DNA of 64,000 nt from Pyxicephalus adspersus (Eukaryota > Chordata > Amphibia > Anura > Pyxicephalidae), in the NCBI RefSeq assembly GCF_032062135.1, contig NC_092859.1:66144057-66208056 (forward strand). The letters are read 5' to 3'. A program made the position numbers and the translations under genes. This document shows, piece by piece, positions 32,539 to 44,135 of the stretch (its first letter is position 1; the number at the start of each line of letters is the position of its first letter). The notes under the pieces were generated by a model, which was not told the DNA's origin, did not search any database, and saw only the letters and a program-made list of their open reading frames with translations.

Positions 32539-33665
32539 CTAAGCATCTTGAAGAAATGCTTGTAGCTCCGCCTCTCCAACCCCTCAGTAGGACATACTGC
32601 TGTACACAAGACTTTCCAGCTGAGAATGAAGTATGAGGAACAGGTGTATCATAGACTGTTTGGGACATCTGTGAGGCCTGTGTCTGGAAGTGGGATGAAG
32701 AGGGGGTACAGTCACTTGACCCAGCCTAGGTCATGTACTCCACTACCTCTTGTTCAAGGTGCGGTAACAACGGACGCATACCACCAACAGCAGCGCTTCT
32801 TGTTCTCGGGTCTGCAGTTAAAAACAAACTGATACTGCTTTGCTTGCCACCCCTGTCAAAGCTGCTCCTTCCTTTTTGGCTGGACATTGTACAAATTTTT
32901 GTGTTGGTTCACACCCTGCAAAATACTTTGGAGCTAATGTGCTTCACAAAGTGTAAATTTTTACAGTAAGTGGGATTTTTTTTATTTGGGGGGGGGGGGA
33001 GGGGATTGACACCAAAAATGCAAGTGCGCTGTGTGTGTTGCATGCAGCACTTTCCTTCATTGGTGACGCTTGTAATATGCAGCACAGTATACAAACTATA
33101 TACTGCAGTATACACTGCGTCTGTGTGAATGTCTCTCAGTACAAGTGTGACACTGTGCACGCAGCCAGGGATGGTACCCTGGCTCTGGCTCTGCGTGTAT
33201 GTAACACACTTACTATCTATCTATCTATCTATCTATCTATCTGTGAACACTCCACCTATCTGAGTACAGTAGATTGCAGGACTGCACAAATACAGTACAA
33301 TCCAACAATCTATCTGACTAATAGTGTGCAAAGCAGCACAGAAAGGTTGTGATGCTAGCAAATCTCTGTCAGGAGTGGTAAATGCAGGCGCGCCCTGGCT
33401 TTATATAGGCCAATGGCTGCCTGTGTGGCATGCAGTGACAGACAGCCAAACGGCTGCCTGCCACAACAAACATGGAGGAGAGCATCCTTGCTGTTGGATT
33501 GGATTGCTATTGGAGAGCCCTAGGCATTATGGGGGAGGTCCCTAGGCATTGGAGGGCTGAATTTGGGGCTTCGAATCCAAAAAAATTTGGGTCCGGTCGA
33601 CCCGAATTCGAACAGCCATATTCAGGTCAAACATTAGGACGACCCAAATTCAAACAACAACACTA
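32539..33665 (-). other. 5' region and terminal repeat of hAT copy A
   Basis: No gene. It includes poly(G) at about 32986-33003, an (ATCT)n microsatellite (33212-33242) and a hAT leader with CCAATGGCTGCC and GGAGGTCCCTAGGCATTGG. The last 100 bp are a CGAA/TTCG-rich stretch ending CAAACAACAACACTA. Confidence 0.6.
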
Positions 33666-34013
33666 AGAATCAAATTATTTAATAATAAAAACAACATGCT
33701 AAAGCCTATGTCCTAAAAAAAAAGAAATCATCCTTACTGAATTGTTTTTAGATGTTTTCTTATTACCCTGCCATGAGCAAGAAAAATGACGATACCTTAA
33801 AAGAAACAATTTTCAGAATTAATTTTGTCAGTGTTAATTTAAAATAAGTTATCTTGAACAGAATAAGTATTCTGTTTATTTGTTTTTTAGTCTCTGGCAT
33901 GTACCGTAATAATATTTATCATCTAGGTCATTTTCTCAAAGCTTAGTTTCACACAAATCAATGTAGCATTTTCCAAGTTACTTATGTGGATCCTCAACTT
34001 CTGACTTTCTTAA

Positions 34014-34219
34014 CCCCCCTAGCATTCTAATTCTGTGCGTATTTCCATGCAAGAAGAGTTATTTTTTTTTGCATGGAAATTTATTTTACATTGTAGGCAT
34101 ACAACTCACCCAAATATGTCCAATATTTAATAAATTTATTTTGTTAAATAAAAAAACACAAAAATCTGTTAAAAAAAAATTAAAAATTGTGAAATGTAGT
34201 ATAACTGTACAGAAGCATG

Positions 34220-34276
<57 letters not shown>

Positions 34277-34554
34277 GAAGATTTCTTTGTGTTGGACTCA
34301 ATACTGCTATTTTGTATTAATTCCAATACAAAATTCATTGAATTTCCCGCTGATCCTCCCGCACTAACACTTGCATTGACGTCACCGGGATACCCCGGAG
34401 ATCATCTCTGCAGTTTGCGGCTGGAGATCGGAGGAGGAGGACGTGTCCCCAGGACCTGCAGGGACCAGCAGGACGCCAGGGGATGCCGACATAGCAAGGT
34501 AATGGGTTTTTTAAAAGTTTTAGGCAACCCTGACTGTGACTTGGGATTACCGGG
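34014..34554. mobile_element. piggyBac-type MITE between TTAA sites
   Basis: TTAA at 34010-34013 is followed by CCCCCCTAGCATTC. The other end reads GGGATTACCGGG followed by TTAA at 34555-34558. TTAA duplications with CCC... ends are the mark of piggyBac elements. The interior has an (AT)n run (34224-34271) and a GC-rich right half. A reverse copy of part of it (34313-34411) lies at 34901-34992, and a half copy lies at 52480-52735. Confidence 0.65.
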
Positions 34555-34900
34555 TTAAAGCAATACTTTAGGCTCAAATTAAAAAAAAAAGTAAAAAAAT
34601 AAATAAAAATTGGCAAGCTTTTCACTGCAGGAAAGGTTTATATGCATGTTCAGGTAATTTAGTCTTGCCAAAAGATATATATTAGCTTAGTTTCAATTCA
34701 CATGTGGGTAGGTTGAAACAGACAAATGTATAGATATTTACCATATCTGCTTTGATTTCAGGATCAATGGAAAACCTTGTTTCAACTTCATCCACCCATA
34801 TAGCAGAGGGCTTAAGAACCCCTGCTGTATTACATATCTTCTGTTTTGAACAAATTAAATTGTGTTACATTAGTATGTGCCAAATTGGGAGACATACTGC

Positions 34901-34992
34901 AGAGATGATCTCCGGGGTATCCCGGTGACGTCAATGCAAGTGGTAGTGCGGGAGGGTCAGCGGGAAATTCAAAGAATTTTGTATTGGTTTTA
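34901..34992 (-). repeat. inverted partial copy of the piggyBac-type MITE
   Basis: GAGATGATCTCCGGGGTATC, CCGGTGACGTCAATGCAAG and GGTCAGCGGGAAATTC are the reverse complement of 34313-34411. It abuts the 3' end of L1 copy B. Confidence 0.8.
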
Positions 34993-35384
34993 TTATTTGA
35001 TTTTTTATGTATATTAAGTCTTTATTGAAATTTCAACAATATTACAGACAAAGAAGAACATAATCCAGAAATAGACAACCAAAGTGGGGGATGGACAAGG
35101 AAAAAAATCAATGACACGAAATAATGGTAATAAATATTACCATACAAGCATTCAAAAATCATTTTACATAGAAAAAGTCATATCACACGCCTAGTCAGGA
35201 AATACATATTCTGCCTTCAATTGTACCCATAAATTGTTACGGAACAAGAATGAAGTATATTAAACCCAAAAAATCACAGTCACCATATTAAGTTGGAAAA
35301 GGAACAAAATCCTTATTGGAAGTAAACTTTTTATCTTGTTTACTGGAGGTATGTTTGAACATCGGAGGACAGCCTAAACATTTC

Positions 35385-38300
35385 CTATATATCCCATTCT
35401 ATGTTGTGACGCGGCTCGGTCTTCTCCCGGAGTATTTGGCATTCACAGCTCACTATACTATCCATTTCTCTGATCCATTCCACCATGGTAGGGTCTTCAG
35501 AAGAACCCCAATGATGAGCAATAATCCTTTGGCCAGCCAGAAGGCCGCTTTTTATAGCTTTAATAGAGCCAGGAAGAATAACGAGCAAAGTAATGTATTG
35601 ACGTGGGGATAAATCCTCATCCATAATCTTATTGTAGACTGCAAATATCTTATTCCACAATGTAGCAATAGGCGCGCAAGAACTCCAAATATGCAACATA
35701 GAGCCAGGGTCTTGTCCACATCTCCAGCAGAATGGGGAATATGTGGGGTCAAATCTATGTATGGCTATTGGACATTTGTTCCATCTTCTGAGGATCCTAC
35801 AACTTCTTTCCTTGTGTCTAGCTGATCTAGATAATTTATGTACATATGTACAAGATTTTTCTCATCAGGGTCCAACCTACATCCTAATTCACGTTCCCAG
35901 TATTTAAAAAAATGGGGCATGGTAGTCTGGAGTTCTGTTAGGTGGATATCACAGTTGGAAATACGCCAACCAGGTAATTTCGTCTTGGTGTCCAGGCTCC
36001 CTTAAGTCCTGCATGGAAGGGATATCCCCCCTAATGAGGATCTGGCTCATTCTGGAATGATCACTGATATTCCGAATCAAAAATATGGAGACTTGGAGAG
36101 ATGGGGTGAACTCCAGATTTCCGAAAAATGGAATGAGTGGCCCGGGTCTAGAGGAAAGGACCCCTTGCTTCCTATACTGATAGGGTCTGAGATACAGTAG
36201 GTGGTATTAAAGGTGAATGGGGTCTAAATTGTGGCCATATCCAAGGGGCTAAATTTAAAGGGCCTGAGAACATTGATTTATCAATAGTTATCCAGGCCTT
36301 GTGTTTCTTATTGTGGATCCAGTCTAGTATTCTATAAGTACTGTAGCTTTGTAATACAGTTTAAAATCAGGGACGGCTAAGCCACCTGTAATCTTCTTCC
36401 TAGTGAGGATTATTGATTTATTCGAGCCTCTTTCCCCATGCCAAATAAAGGAGTAGATCATATGAGCCAAACGGAAAAAGGGAACTAGGAGGGGAGAATG
36501 CAAGCGTGGAGAAAAAGTATAAGAATTTAGGCAGAATGTCCATTTTAAAAACATTCACCCTTCCCAGGCATGAAAAGTGTAAATTATTATATGAGCGTAA
36601 AGCAGAGTCTACAGTTCCCAACAAGGGTTTGTAGTTTAATTCAACAGTATCAGACAGAAAAGATGGAATAGTGACCCCTAAATATTTATTGGCTTGAATT
36701 TGCCATCTAAAAAGAAAATTACTTTTTAAAACAGACACCTTTGCAGGTGGTACTGATATATTTAAGGCTTCTATTTTATCGCAATTAACCTTAAAATTGC
36801 TTAACATACCAAACCCTTCCATTTTCTGCATAATCACCGGTATAGAGGAATGGGGGGACGTAACATAAAGAAGCACATCATCTGCGAAAATAGAAAGTTT
36901 GTATTGGTCATCCCCAACCCTCACACCTTTAATATTAGGGTTATTCCTTATGGCATTAGCTAGGTGTTCCATAACTAAAATATACAGCAGGGGGGACAGA
37001 GGACACCCCTGTCTGGTACCATTGCAGAATTGTAAAGGCTCTGACAGGATACCATTTGCACGGATTCTGGCGGTTGGGCCAGTGTATAGAGCTTGTATGC
37101 GTCCTAACATATTCTGACCCAGTCCTATTTGTTTCAAAGTTTCCTGCAGAAAGACCCAGTGTACACGGTCGAAAGCTTTTTCGGCATCAACAGATAAAAT
37201 ACAAGTAGGGACTGCGGATTTTCCAACCCAATTTATTAGAAAGACTGCTTTTAGGGTATTGTCTCATGTTTCAAGTCCTATCACAAAACTTGCCTGGTCC
37301 AGATGGATAAGATGAGGCAGCAAGTCTTTCAATCAGTTGGCCAATAACTTGGAAAAGAGCTGAATGTCTAAGTTAATTAGGGAAGTGGGCGGGTAGCTAC
37401 TACACATAGTATGATCCTGCCCCGTTTGGGTATCACTGTTATGTGAGCCTCAAAGGATTAGAGGGGAAACACAGAGCTGGCCGACACTGCATTAAATACA
37501 GATAGTAAAAATGGTGAAATAGGTTTCCTGGATCATCTTATAAAACCTAGGGGTGAACCCATCAGGGCCCGGGCTCTTACCAGGTACTAGAGAAGAGATG
37601 CATGTTTGTAATTCTAATTTGGTAAAAGGGCTGTCTAATTGGGACTTAATTTCTGCAGGTATAGTTGGTAGTGCTGTGTCAGAAATATTGTCATGTACTT
37701 TGGAACGAAAGAGATCAGCATCCATATCAGCAAATTTCCCTTTCAGATTGTATAAGTCTGAGTAAAAATTCATGAAAAGAAAAGACAATTGTCTTCGGGT
37801 TGAAGGTTTTCTGTCCAGACCTCTGACGTATACAAGGCACTGTGATACCAATAATTCTAGTATGTAGTGCTCTAGCTAGCAACCTCCTAGGTTTGTCGCC
37901 TTTGTGATAGAATAACTTACGGGTTCTATCTCTCAGCTTAAGAGAGAATTCATCCAAAAGCAGTCTCAATTGTTGCTTTTTCTGGGACAAAGATAGAAAA
38001 GCCCTGTGTCAGGGCTCTGTTCATGGGCTTTTTCCAAGAATCAATAGCCGCCAACAGATCTTTGATAGTTGCAGATTTGTGTTTTTTAAGCCTAGCTGCA
38101 TGTTTGATCAAATGGCCGCACACCACACATTGAAGTGCCTCCCACTGAGTAGGTAGGGGCGTATCATCTGTGTCATGGTCTAATAGAAAAAGTTTGATAA
38201 TGTTGGGGAGCTCCTGCGCACAATCTGAGTTAAACAGCAGATTGTCATGTCAGGATATGTTGGGATACTAAAAACATATCCAAGCGATGGTACGTGTTAT

Positions 38301-38792
38301 GTGCCGGAAAGAAAAAGTATTAATCTTTATCATTCATTTGGGTAACTTCCATACATCTACTAGGGTAAATTGGGCGAGAGCGTGCCTAAATTGTGTCAGT
38401 CTGGACCTAGAATACGGGCAACCTCCTGATGAGGAGTCTATGGAAGGTTCTAGAACAAAATTGAAGTCTCACCCAATAATGATCTGACCTGATCTGCCCA
38501 TTGGATCAGATTGTTGATCCAATACAGTTTATCGAACAGACTTATGGATGCCAAAAGATACACCTTTAGGTTTGGACGTTGGGTTGGTGCTGTGAAACCA
38601 GTGCGGGAAATATCTGTTGCGAGTCTGAGTAATATGACCGGAGCGGTAGTGGGTTTCTTGTAAAAAGAGCATCCCTACCTTTTGTTTATGCAAAGCATAA
38701 AGTACTTGGGACCGTTTATTGGGGACAATGAACCCTCTCACAATATAAGTGCAGAATTTTAGACTGGTCATCCAAAAAATGGTACTTGTCAA
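35385..38792 (-). pseudogene. L1 ORF2 (endonuclease and reverse transcriptase), broken
   Basis: Endonuclease: frame 38792-38529 with LHKQKVGMLFLQETHYRSG (catalytic ET pair). RT start: 37851-37492 with KSPGPDGFTPRFYKM. RT core: 37137-36418, 239 open codons, with GTRQGCPLSPLLYI and KLSIFADDVLLYV (FADD box). C-terminal part: 35699-35385 with WSSCAPIATLWNKIF and HHWGSSEDPTMVEWI. ORF2 nicks target DNA and copies L1 RNA there. Frame changes and a missing part of the endonuclease inactivate it, though the RT core is still open. Confidence 0.88.
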
Positions 38793-39689
38793 TCTAAGTG
38801 CTTCGGCAGAGTATAATACTACTCAAGGCGGGTAAGGGCAAGGGAGGGGAAAGGACTAAAAGGTAAGACGGAGAAAGGGGAAACACCAAAGGACAGGAAC
38901 AATTAAGAAAGAAAAGGAAAAATAAAAAATAAAATAAAAATAAAAAGGTAAGCAAGAAGTTACTCGCTAGGCCCCTGACCTAGGGAACCTGCCTTGGAAA
39001 AGAAGGGAAAAACCCTATACAGTTAAGAGCCCTACGTGGGGGGGTGGAAGACTATTAACCTGTAGCAACAGGCATTGTTGTATTAAAAAGAGATAAACAA
39101 CTCCTCTTTAAACAATAAGGCACATAATGAAACTCCTGAGAAAAACAACTAACATAAATAGGCATACATATAGACATAAATTGAAACCTGGGATATGATC
39201 AAGTGTCTATAGGATGTTGTAGCCTGTATCAAATAGTTATTCCAAAAGGTCTTCCTATTTGTAGAGAAGGAGTGAAGAATAAAATAGGCAGTGGAACACA
39301 TACTGGGAGCAATTTCAGCATAAGCGTATATGAAGGTATATAGCAGGATTATAGTCACATGTTGAGACCTTTGTCATAATCCAGTATCCACAACATAGAC
39401 TGATCATTCCTAGAGGTAGTCCTGTAAAACGGATTCATAGAGTAGATAGGAAAAACTCTTTAAATGTAGACCTGGAGAGGGCAATTGGGTTCAAAATCGT
39501 CATATTCCAATAAGAAAGTATGCATTAGAAAACATCTGGAGAAGAAACTGAAAGTAGTGTTATCCATAAATCGTTCAGAAGCCAGCAACTGCCTGGTGCC
39601 AATGAGGGAGCTCAATAGGTGGTATTTCAAGTGCTGTAAGGTCATCAATATTCTTAAATGTCAATATCTGCTTTTAAGAGCGGATATGT

Positions 39690-39951
39690 AGTTGGAAGGG
39701 GAAACCCCATCTATAGGGGATGTCTCTTGATTCCTCCAACAGTGGTTCAAGAGCTTTGCGCATTGCTAACGTTCGCCTAGATAGATCTGGTAAAAATGAC
39801 AACTGTGCACCATCAAAATCCAGAACACGTTTCCTCCGTGCTGCCTCCATGATGTCTTCTCGAACATGAAAGTAGTGTACTCTACATATGACGTCCCTCG
39901 GACATAATACATCAGAAGAATTGGGACCCAGTGCTCTATGGGCCCTATCAA
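39690..39951 (-). pseudogene. L1 ORF1 C-terminal remnant
   Basis: In the minus-strand frame: DRAHRALGPNSSDVLCPRDV, then VREDIMEAARR, DFDGAQLSFLPDLSRRTLA and IPYRWGFPFQL. This is the RRM/C-terminal part of L1 ORF1 proteins (RAHRxLGP, PRxVI, FPDLS, YRWGFPF). The coiled-coil half is deleted at about 39960. Confidence 0.82.
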
Positions 39952-40110
39952 TAAGAATTTCAGTGGTTCAGTGGTTCAGTGGTTCTTAATATGCCCTGTC
40001 TTTGTTAGTTTAGTTGGCATTATAATGAGATACAGCCCGAGGAAAAAGCTCTCTGTGTGGAGTCTCTCGTCTCTACCCGGCCACACGCAAGTCACACCCC
40101 CTTAGTTGAT

Positions 40111-41209
40111 TTTTTAAACTGGAAATTACCCAGGACATTATTTCTCCAATATTTCCTAGTGTGCTCAAAATGCAATAAATTTAACACAAAACTAGTTAGT
40201 AAGAAACTGTTTAATATCTCCATTTTAAATAGAACTTGTTGGGTAAAAAACATGCTGCATGTATTAGGTTCAAGTACCTAGATATAAACCTGCAGAAAAC
40301 CCTTTGAATGTTCTAGAGGTTTTGTTGTTTATCAAAGTTACTTTTTCAACTCTGTCACGAACATACCAGAGAATTTACCAGACAAGTAACCTAATCCAAT
40401 CGACAAGGAACGTGTTAAGTCAGATGTTGATTTCCAAGAAAAAGATAAGTGTGAATGTTTGTAAAGCCATCCATTATGTTCTTTGGCAATCAATATCTTC
40501 CTTGCAATATTCTATGGAGTTACCAGTGTGATTTTAAATGCTAACACTAAAAAACCTAGGGAGCTAGTTGAGGGAGTAGAAAAATATCATCAACATTAAA
40601 GTGCAGTAGAAGAGACTTTTACAGAGTATTAGAACATTACCTCTAGGTGCCTGCATGTTATACCTTCAGCAGTTTTGTTGTTTAAAACAGATTCTCTTTA
40701 AAGTATATCTATATTCAGTCACTAAACTATCTTATACACCTACTATGGTCTTGTATTTTTGTTATTGTATTTTAAAGTTGTATTTTACCTTTTTATTTCT
40801 ACCGCTTTTATTAAAATAATACCCCATGATCCTGTGTTAAAAGTCCCCGTTCAGGCTACATCTGTCTCCCAATTGTGCTCCTGCATTTTTACCCTGTTCC
40901 AAAATCATTTGGCGCAGACACCAACCTGCCCTGCTGACAGACTTTGCAAAGGCATGATCTACCAATTTTCAAATAAGCACAATCAGGAAGTTGTTTCAGA
41001 GAAATGATTTGCAGGTGAAACTGAAGCGAGTACATCTGGACATGTCCTGTGTTTGTGTGTGTTTATTTATTACACATGAAACACAGTGCTGTAGTAAACT
41101 AAATGTTATGCAGTTAGTGTTTACAATTAATATATGCTAAAACTAAAATCTGTTAAATCCCCATGGCCACCAAGTATATGTACTCTTTCAGATTACATGG
41201 CTCATTTTT
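40111..41209. other. no gene recognised
   Basis: AT-rich DNA. Open frames at 40057-40531 and 40759-41007 show no family motif. Confidence 0.5.
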
Positions 41210-41452
41210 AAGGTCTACTTTTAAGCTAATGGCTACAATTAAAACCTATGTGGCTCACAGCTGATGTTAAAAAAAGCCATAAAGAACAAGAAAAGGGAAT
41301 TCCAAAAATATAACATGGAAGGATCACTTTCATCATTTGAAAACTCTAAAAAATATAGCAAAAGATATAAAAAGGAGATAAAATGTGCAAAACTTCAAAA
41401 TGAAAGACAGATTGCAAAAGGCAAACCCCTTCCAAAAATTTTAAATATAATA
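41210..41452 (+). mobile_element. CR1 LINE fragment, left part of an interrupted copy
   Basis: Matches 58440-58660 of the CR1 copy at 57125: ATTAAAACCTATGTGGCTCA, CAGCTGATGTTAAAAAAAGC, AAAATGTGCAAAACTTCAAA. This is the linker between endonuclease and RT. The alignment continues on the far side of the transposon at 52443 (AGCAAAAAGACCAGAGCATG, TAGGCCCC), which shows that one CR1 was split by the element 41453-52442. Confidence 0.88.
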
Positions 41453-41672
41453 CACTGGGGAACGAATTTTTTGTTGAGTTTTTTTACTGAGTTTTACAAT
41501 ACAGGGTACCCTCCATTTTTGTCAAAAAACATACAAATTTTACATACAATGAAAATATAATGAAATAACTTGAATGTACTGTTTATTTAATTTTCTTTTG
41601 TTCATACAAAGGATTTAATGTTAATTACATTTTTTTTACAGTAAAACATTTGAAAAATAATTGGGTAAGCGG

Positions 41673-41805
41673 TTAAGGTAAAAATTTACGCTTATAGCTT
41701 TTCCTGGAGTGTTCAGGATTAGGACAATCTGCTGGATTTTTCAACAATAGTCAGCGATCATATATACATGCCATCTACCCTGATACCGTCCTTTCATGAC
41801 TTTTA
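41673..41805 (-). pseudogene. C-terminal end of the CACTG-element gene (putative transposase)
   Basis: Reading from 41805 leftwards: KVMKGRYQGRWHVYMIADYC, then after a frame change DCPNPEHSRKSYKRKFLP and a stop at 41675-41673. As I recall, members of this family follow the SDEHGERFHQDI motif with MEERYQGRW-type and ADYCW-type sequence and end in a basic KRK tail. The reading frame joins the 50828 part exactly if the mariner and one TA copy are removed. A stop after ADYC and the frame change show decay. Confidence 0.75.
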
Positions 41806-42599
41806 CGAGGGGGTGCTGAGAAGTAGGGATGACCGAGAGAGATTTGTAAGTTCAATCGGTTACAGAACATTTAAGCGAGAAAGACCTTGAAATTCGCCAT
41901 GAGGTGGTGTTCTTGCAGAACAAATGAGGGAAAATGCAGGGGGGGGCGGGGGGGTACCAGCGGCTATTTCAGGCGGGAATGGCGCGGCTGGGAGCGAATC
42001 ATTTGCTACCAGGATGCACAGCAAGGCCCAACAGCCCAATCAGGAGAGATCTGAGCACAAGCATCTATACAGGGAATGAGGGAGGGGTTAGTCACTCCAT
42101 CTTGTGTTCTGTGTCAGAGAAAGAAGCAGGGAGAGAAGTGCATTGTGACAGGAACAGGTTAGGAGTAGTGTTGGTCGATTAGCTCACTATTCGATTCGGC
42201 AGCTATTCGCTCGAATAGAGCAAAATTATTCGGGTGGTCGAATGTCTATGTTGAACACCATTAAATTCAATAAGAGGAAAAAGCCCTGTGTAGAGCTTCT
42301 ACAGCCTCCAAACAGATGTAAAAAGATACATTATAAAAGGATACATAAAAAGATACATTATAAAAAGATACATAACACTATTACATACCCCTGTACTTCA
42401 CATGAAGATTAAAGAGCACATGTCACATCAATATTACGCTAAAGCTAGATACACACTTCCAATAATTATTGTTAGAAAATGAACGATTACGACCGATCAA
42501 CGATTATGCACCATTATACTTGAACAATCATATTTTGCACAATTCTGTACATGCTGTAACAATATGATCGTTCATATATAATCCACCAACAGTGTCCAC

Positions 42600-43412
42600 N
42601 NNNNNNNNNNNNNNNNNNNNNNNNNNNNNNNNNNNNNNNNNNNNNNNNNNNNNNNNNNNNNNNNNNNNNNNNNNNNNNNNNNNNNNNNNNNNNNNNNNNN
42701 NNNNNNNNNNNNNNNNNNNNNNNNNNNNNNNNNNNNNNNNNNNNNNNNNNNNNNNNNNNNNNNNNNNNNNNNNNNNNNNNNNNNNNNNNNNNNNNNNNNN
42801 NNNNNNNNNNNNNNNNNNNNNNNNNNNNNNNNNNNNNNNNNNNNNNNNNNNNNNNNNNNNNNNNNNNNNNNNNNNNNNNNNNNNNNNNNNNNNNNNNNNN
42901 NNNNNNNNNNNNNNNNNNNNNNNNNNNNNNNNNNNNNNNNNNNNNNNNNNNNNNNNNNNNNNNNNNNNNNNNNNNNNNNNNNNNNNNNNNNNNNNNNNNN
43001 NNNNNNNNNNNNNNNNNNNNNNNNNNNNNNNNNNNNNNNNNNNNNNNNNNNNNNNNNNNNNNNNNNNNNNNNNNNNNNNNNNNNNNNNNNNNNNNNNNNN
43101 NNNNNNNNNNNNNNNNNNNNNNNNNNNNNNNNNNNNNNNNNNNNNNNNNNNNNNNNNNNNNNNNNNNNNNNNNNNNNNNNNNNNNNNNNNNNNNNNNNNN
43201 NNNNNNNNNNNNNNNNNNNNNNNNNNNNNNNNNNNNNNNNNNNNNNNNNNNNNNNNNNNNNNNNNNNNNNNNNNNNNNNNNNNNNNNNNNNNNNNNNNNN
43301 NNNNNNNNNNNNNNNNNNNNNNNNNNNNNNNNNNNNNNNNNNNNNNNNNNNNNNNNNNNNNNNNNNNNNNNNNNNNNNNNNNNNNNNNNNNNNNNNNNNN
43401 NNNNNNNNNNNN
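42600..43412. other. assembly gap (813 N)
   Basis: A run of N within the short hAT element, a short distance before the long inverted repeat. Confidence 0.99.
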
Positions 43413-43510
43413 AATGAGGACAAGCCTCTCCATTCACCCCTAGTGTTCTGGCTGAGGTTTTACATTTCTCAGCCATTCAGCACTAGAGATGAATGGGGAG
43501 ACTTGTGCCC

Positions 43511-44000
43511 ATTCATCTCTAGTGCTCTGTGATTGGCTGAGAAATAGGAAATCCTGTTGACAGCTCAAGCATTATCAGGATTTCCCTTTCCTCAGCCAGT
43601 CAGGGAGCAGAGCAATCAGCAGAACTTTACTATGCTGACAGCTCTGCTCCCCTGATTGGCTGAGGAAAGGGAAATCCTGATGATGCCTTTGCTGTCATCA
43701 GGCTTTCCTTTTCCTCAGGGAGCAGAGCAATCAGCGGAGCTTTACTATGCTGACAGCTCTGCTACCCTGATCGCTCCTGCAGCCCTAGAGGAGCTGTGAC
43801 ATGTTCTGTATGTGTAATACATGTCACAGCTCTTCTAGGGCTGCGGGAGTGATCAGGGGAGCAGAGCTGTCAGCATAGTAAAGCTCCGCTGACTGCTCTG
43901 CTCCCTGATTGGCTGTGGAAAGGGAAATCCTGATGATGCTTGAGCTGTCATCAGGGTTTCCAATTTCTCAGCCAATCGCAGAGCAGTAGAGGTAATGAAT
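43511..44000. repeat. long inverted repeat (about 490 bp in all)
   Basis: The outer arms ATTCATCTCTAGTGCTCTGT/GATTGGCTGAGAAAT (43511-43545) and their reverse complement at 43963-44000 enclose further matched arms. GAGCAGAGCAATCAGCGGAG, CTTTACTATGCTGACAGCTC, GATCGCTCCTGCAGCCCTAG and GAGCTGTGACATG pair with 43830-43915, with a turn near 43812. A second foldback lies just left (43480-43526), and a third at 44047-44094 (GCGGTTACAGCTGATTGAAG). Such structure explains assembly trouble here. Confidence 0.85.
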
Positions 44001-44135
44001 GGAGATACGTATCTCTATTCAATCTCTATTACCCTGGTATTGCCTGCGGTTACAGCTGATTGAAGGCACCTGCTTTCAATTAGCTGTGACCGCAAAGTTC
44101 CCACGGTCCGGGAATCCCAATCCCAATCCGGGTTG

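Larger units (their letters stand above)
20279..33665 (-). mobile_element. hAT DNA transposon (copy A) expanded by nested insertions to 13.4 kb
   Basis: The left end TAGTGTTGGTAGAATAGC and the right end (minus strand TAGTGTTGTTTGAATTTGG) form a terminal inverted repeat. The flanks 20271-20278 (ATAATCAC) and 33666-33673 (AGAATCAA) agree at six of eight bases, as a decayed 8-bp hAT duplication would. On the minus strand the order is 5' leader, transposase (32538-30240), AT-rich repeats, satellite array with 28S fragments, retrovirus insertion (about 21960-28313), more array, 3' leader and end. The 20286-20850 segment is homologous, in reverse, to the 46370-46570 part of the hAT at 41824, which supports it being the 3' part of a hAT. 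Confidence 0.68.
34993..40110 (-). mobile_element. L1-type LINE (copy B), nearly full span
   Basis: On the minus strand: leader (about 40110-39990), the end of ORF1 (39951-39690), spacer, ORF2 with endonuclease (38792), reverse transcriptase (37851-36418) and C-terminal region (35699-35385), then a 3' end with AATAAAGACTTAATATAC near 35020. No long poly(A) tail is left. CAGTGGTT occurs three times in tandem at 39962-39985, next to where ORF1 is cut. Confidence 0.86.
42166..44135. mobile_element. copy of the short hAT element (like copy B), right end missing
   Basis: Starts TAGTGTTGGTCGATTAGCTC and matches 23739-24240 almost throughout, including the GATACAT repeats and the MITE start (AAGCTAGATACACACTTCC at 42442). 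After the gap it matches 25740-25790 (GAATGGAGATACGTATCTC, GTCCGGGAATCCCA). The right terminal repeat seen at 26007 is absent. Sequence switches near 44135 directly into the middle of a transposase, so a deletion or misassembly removed this end together with the transposase N terminus. The left flank GTTAGGAG would be the duplication. Confidence 0.8.

Noticed and set aside
34086..34558. Frames with IYIYIYIY runs
   Set aside because: Translation of an (AT)n microsatellite inside the piggyBac-type MITE.
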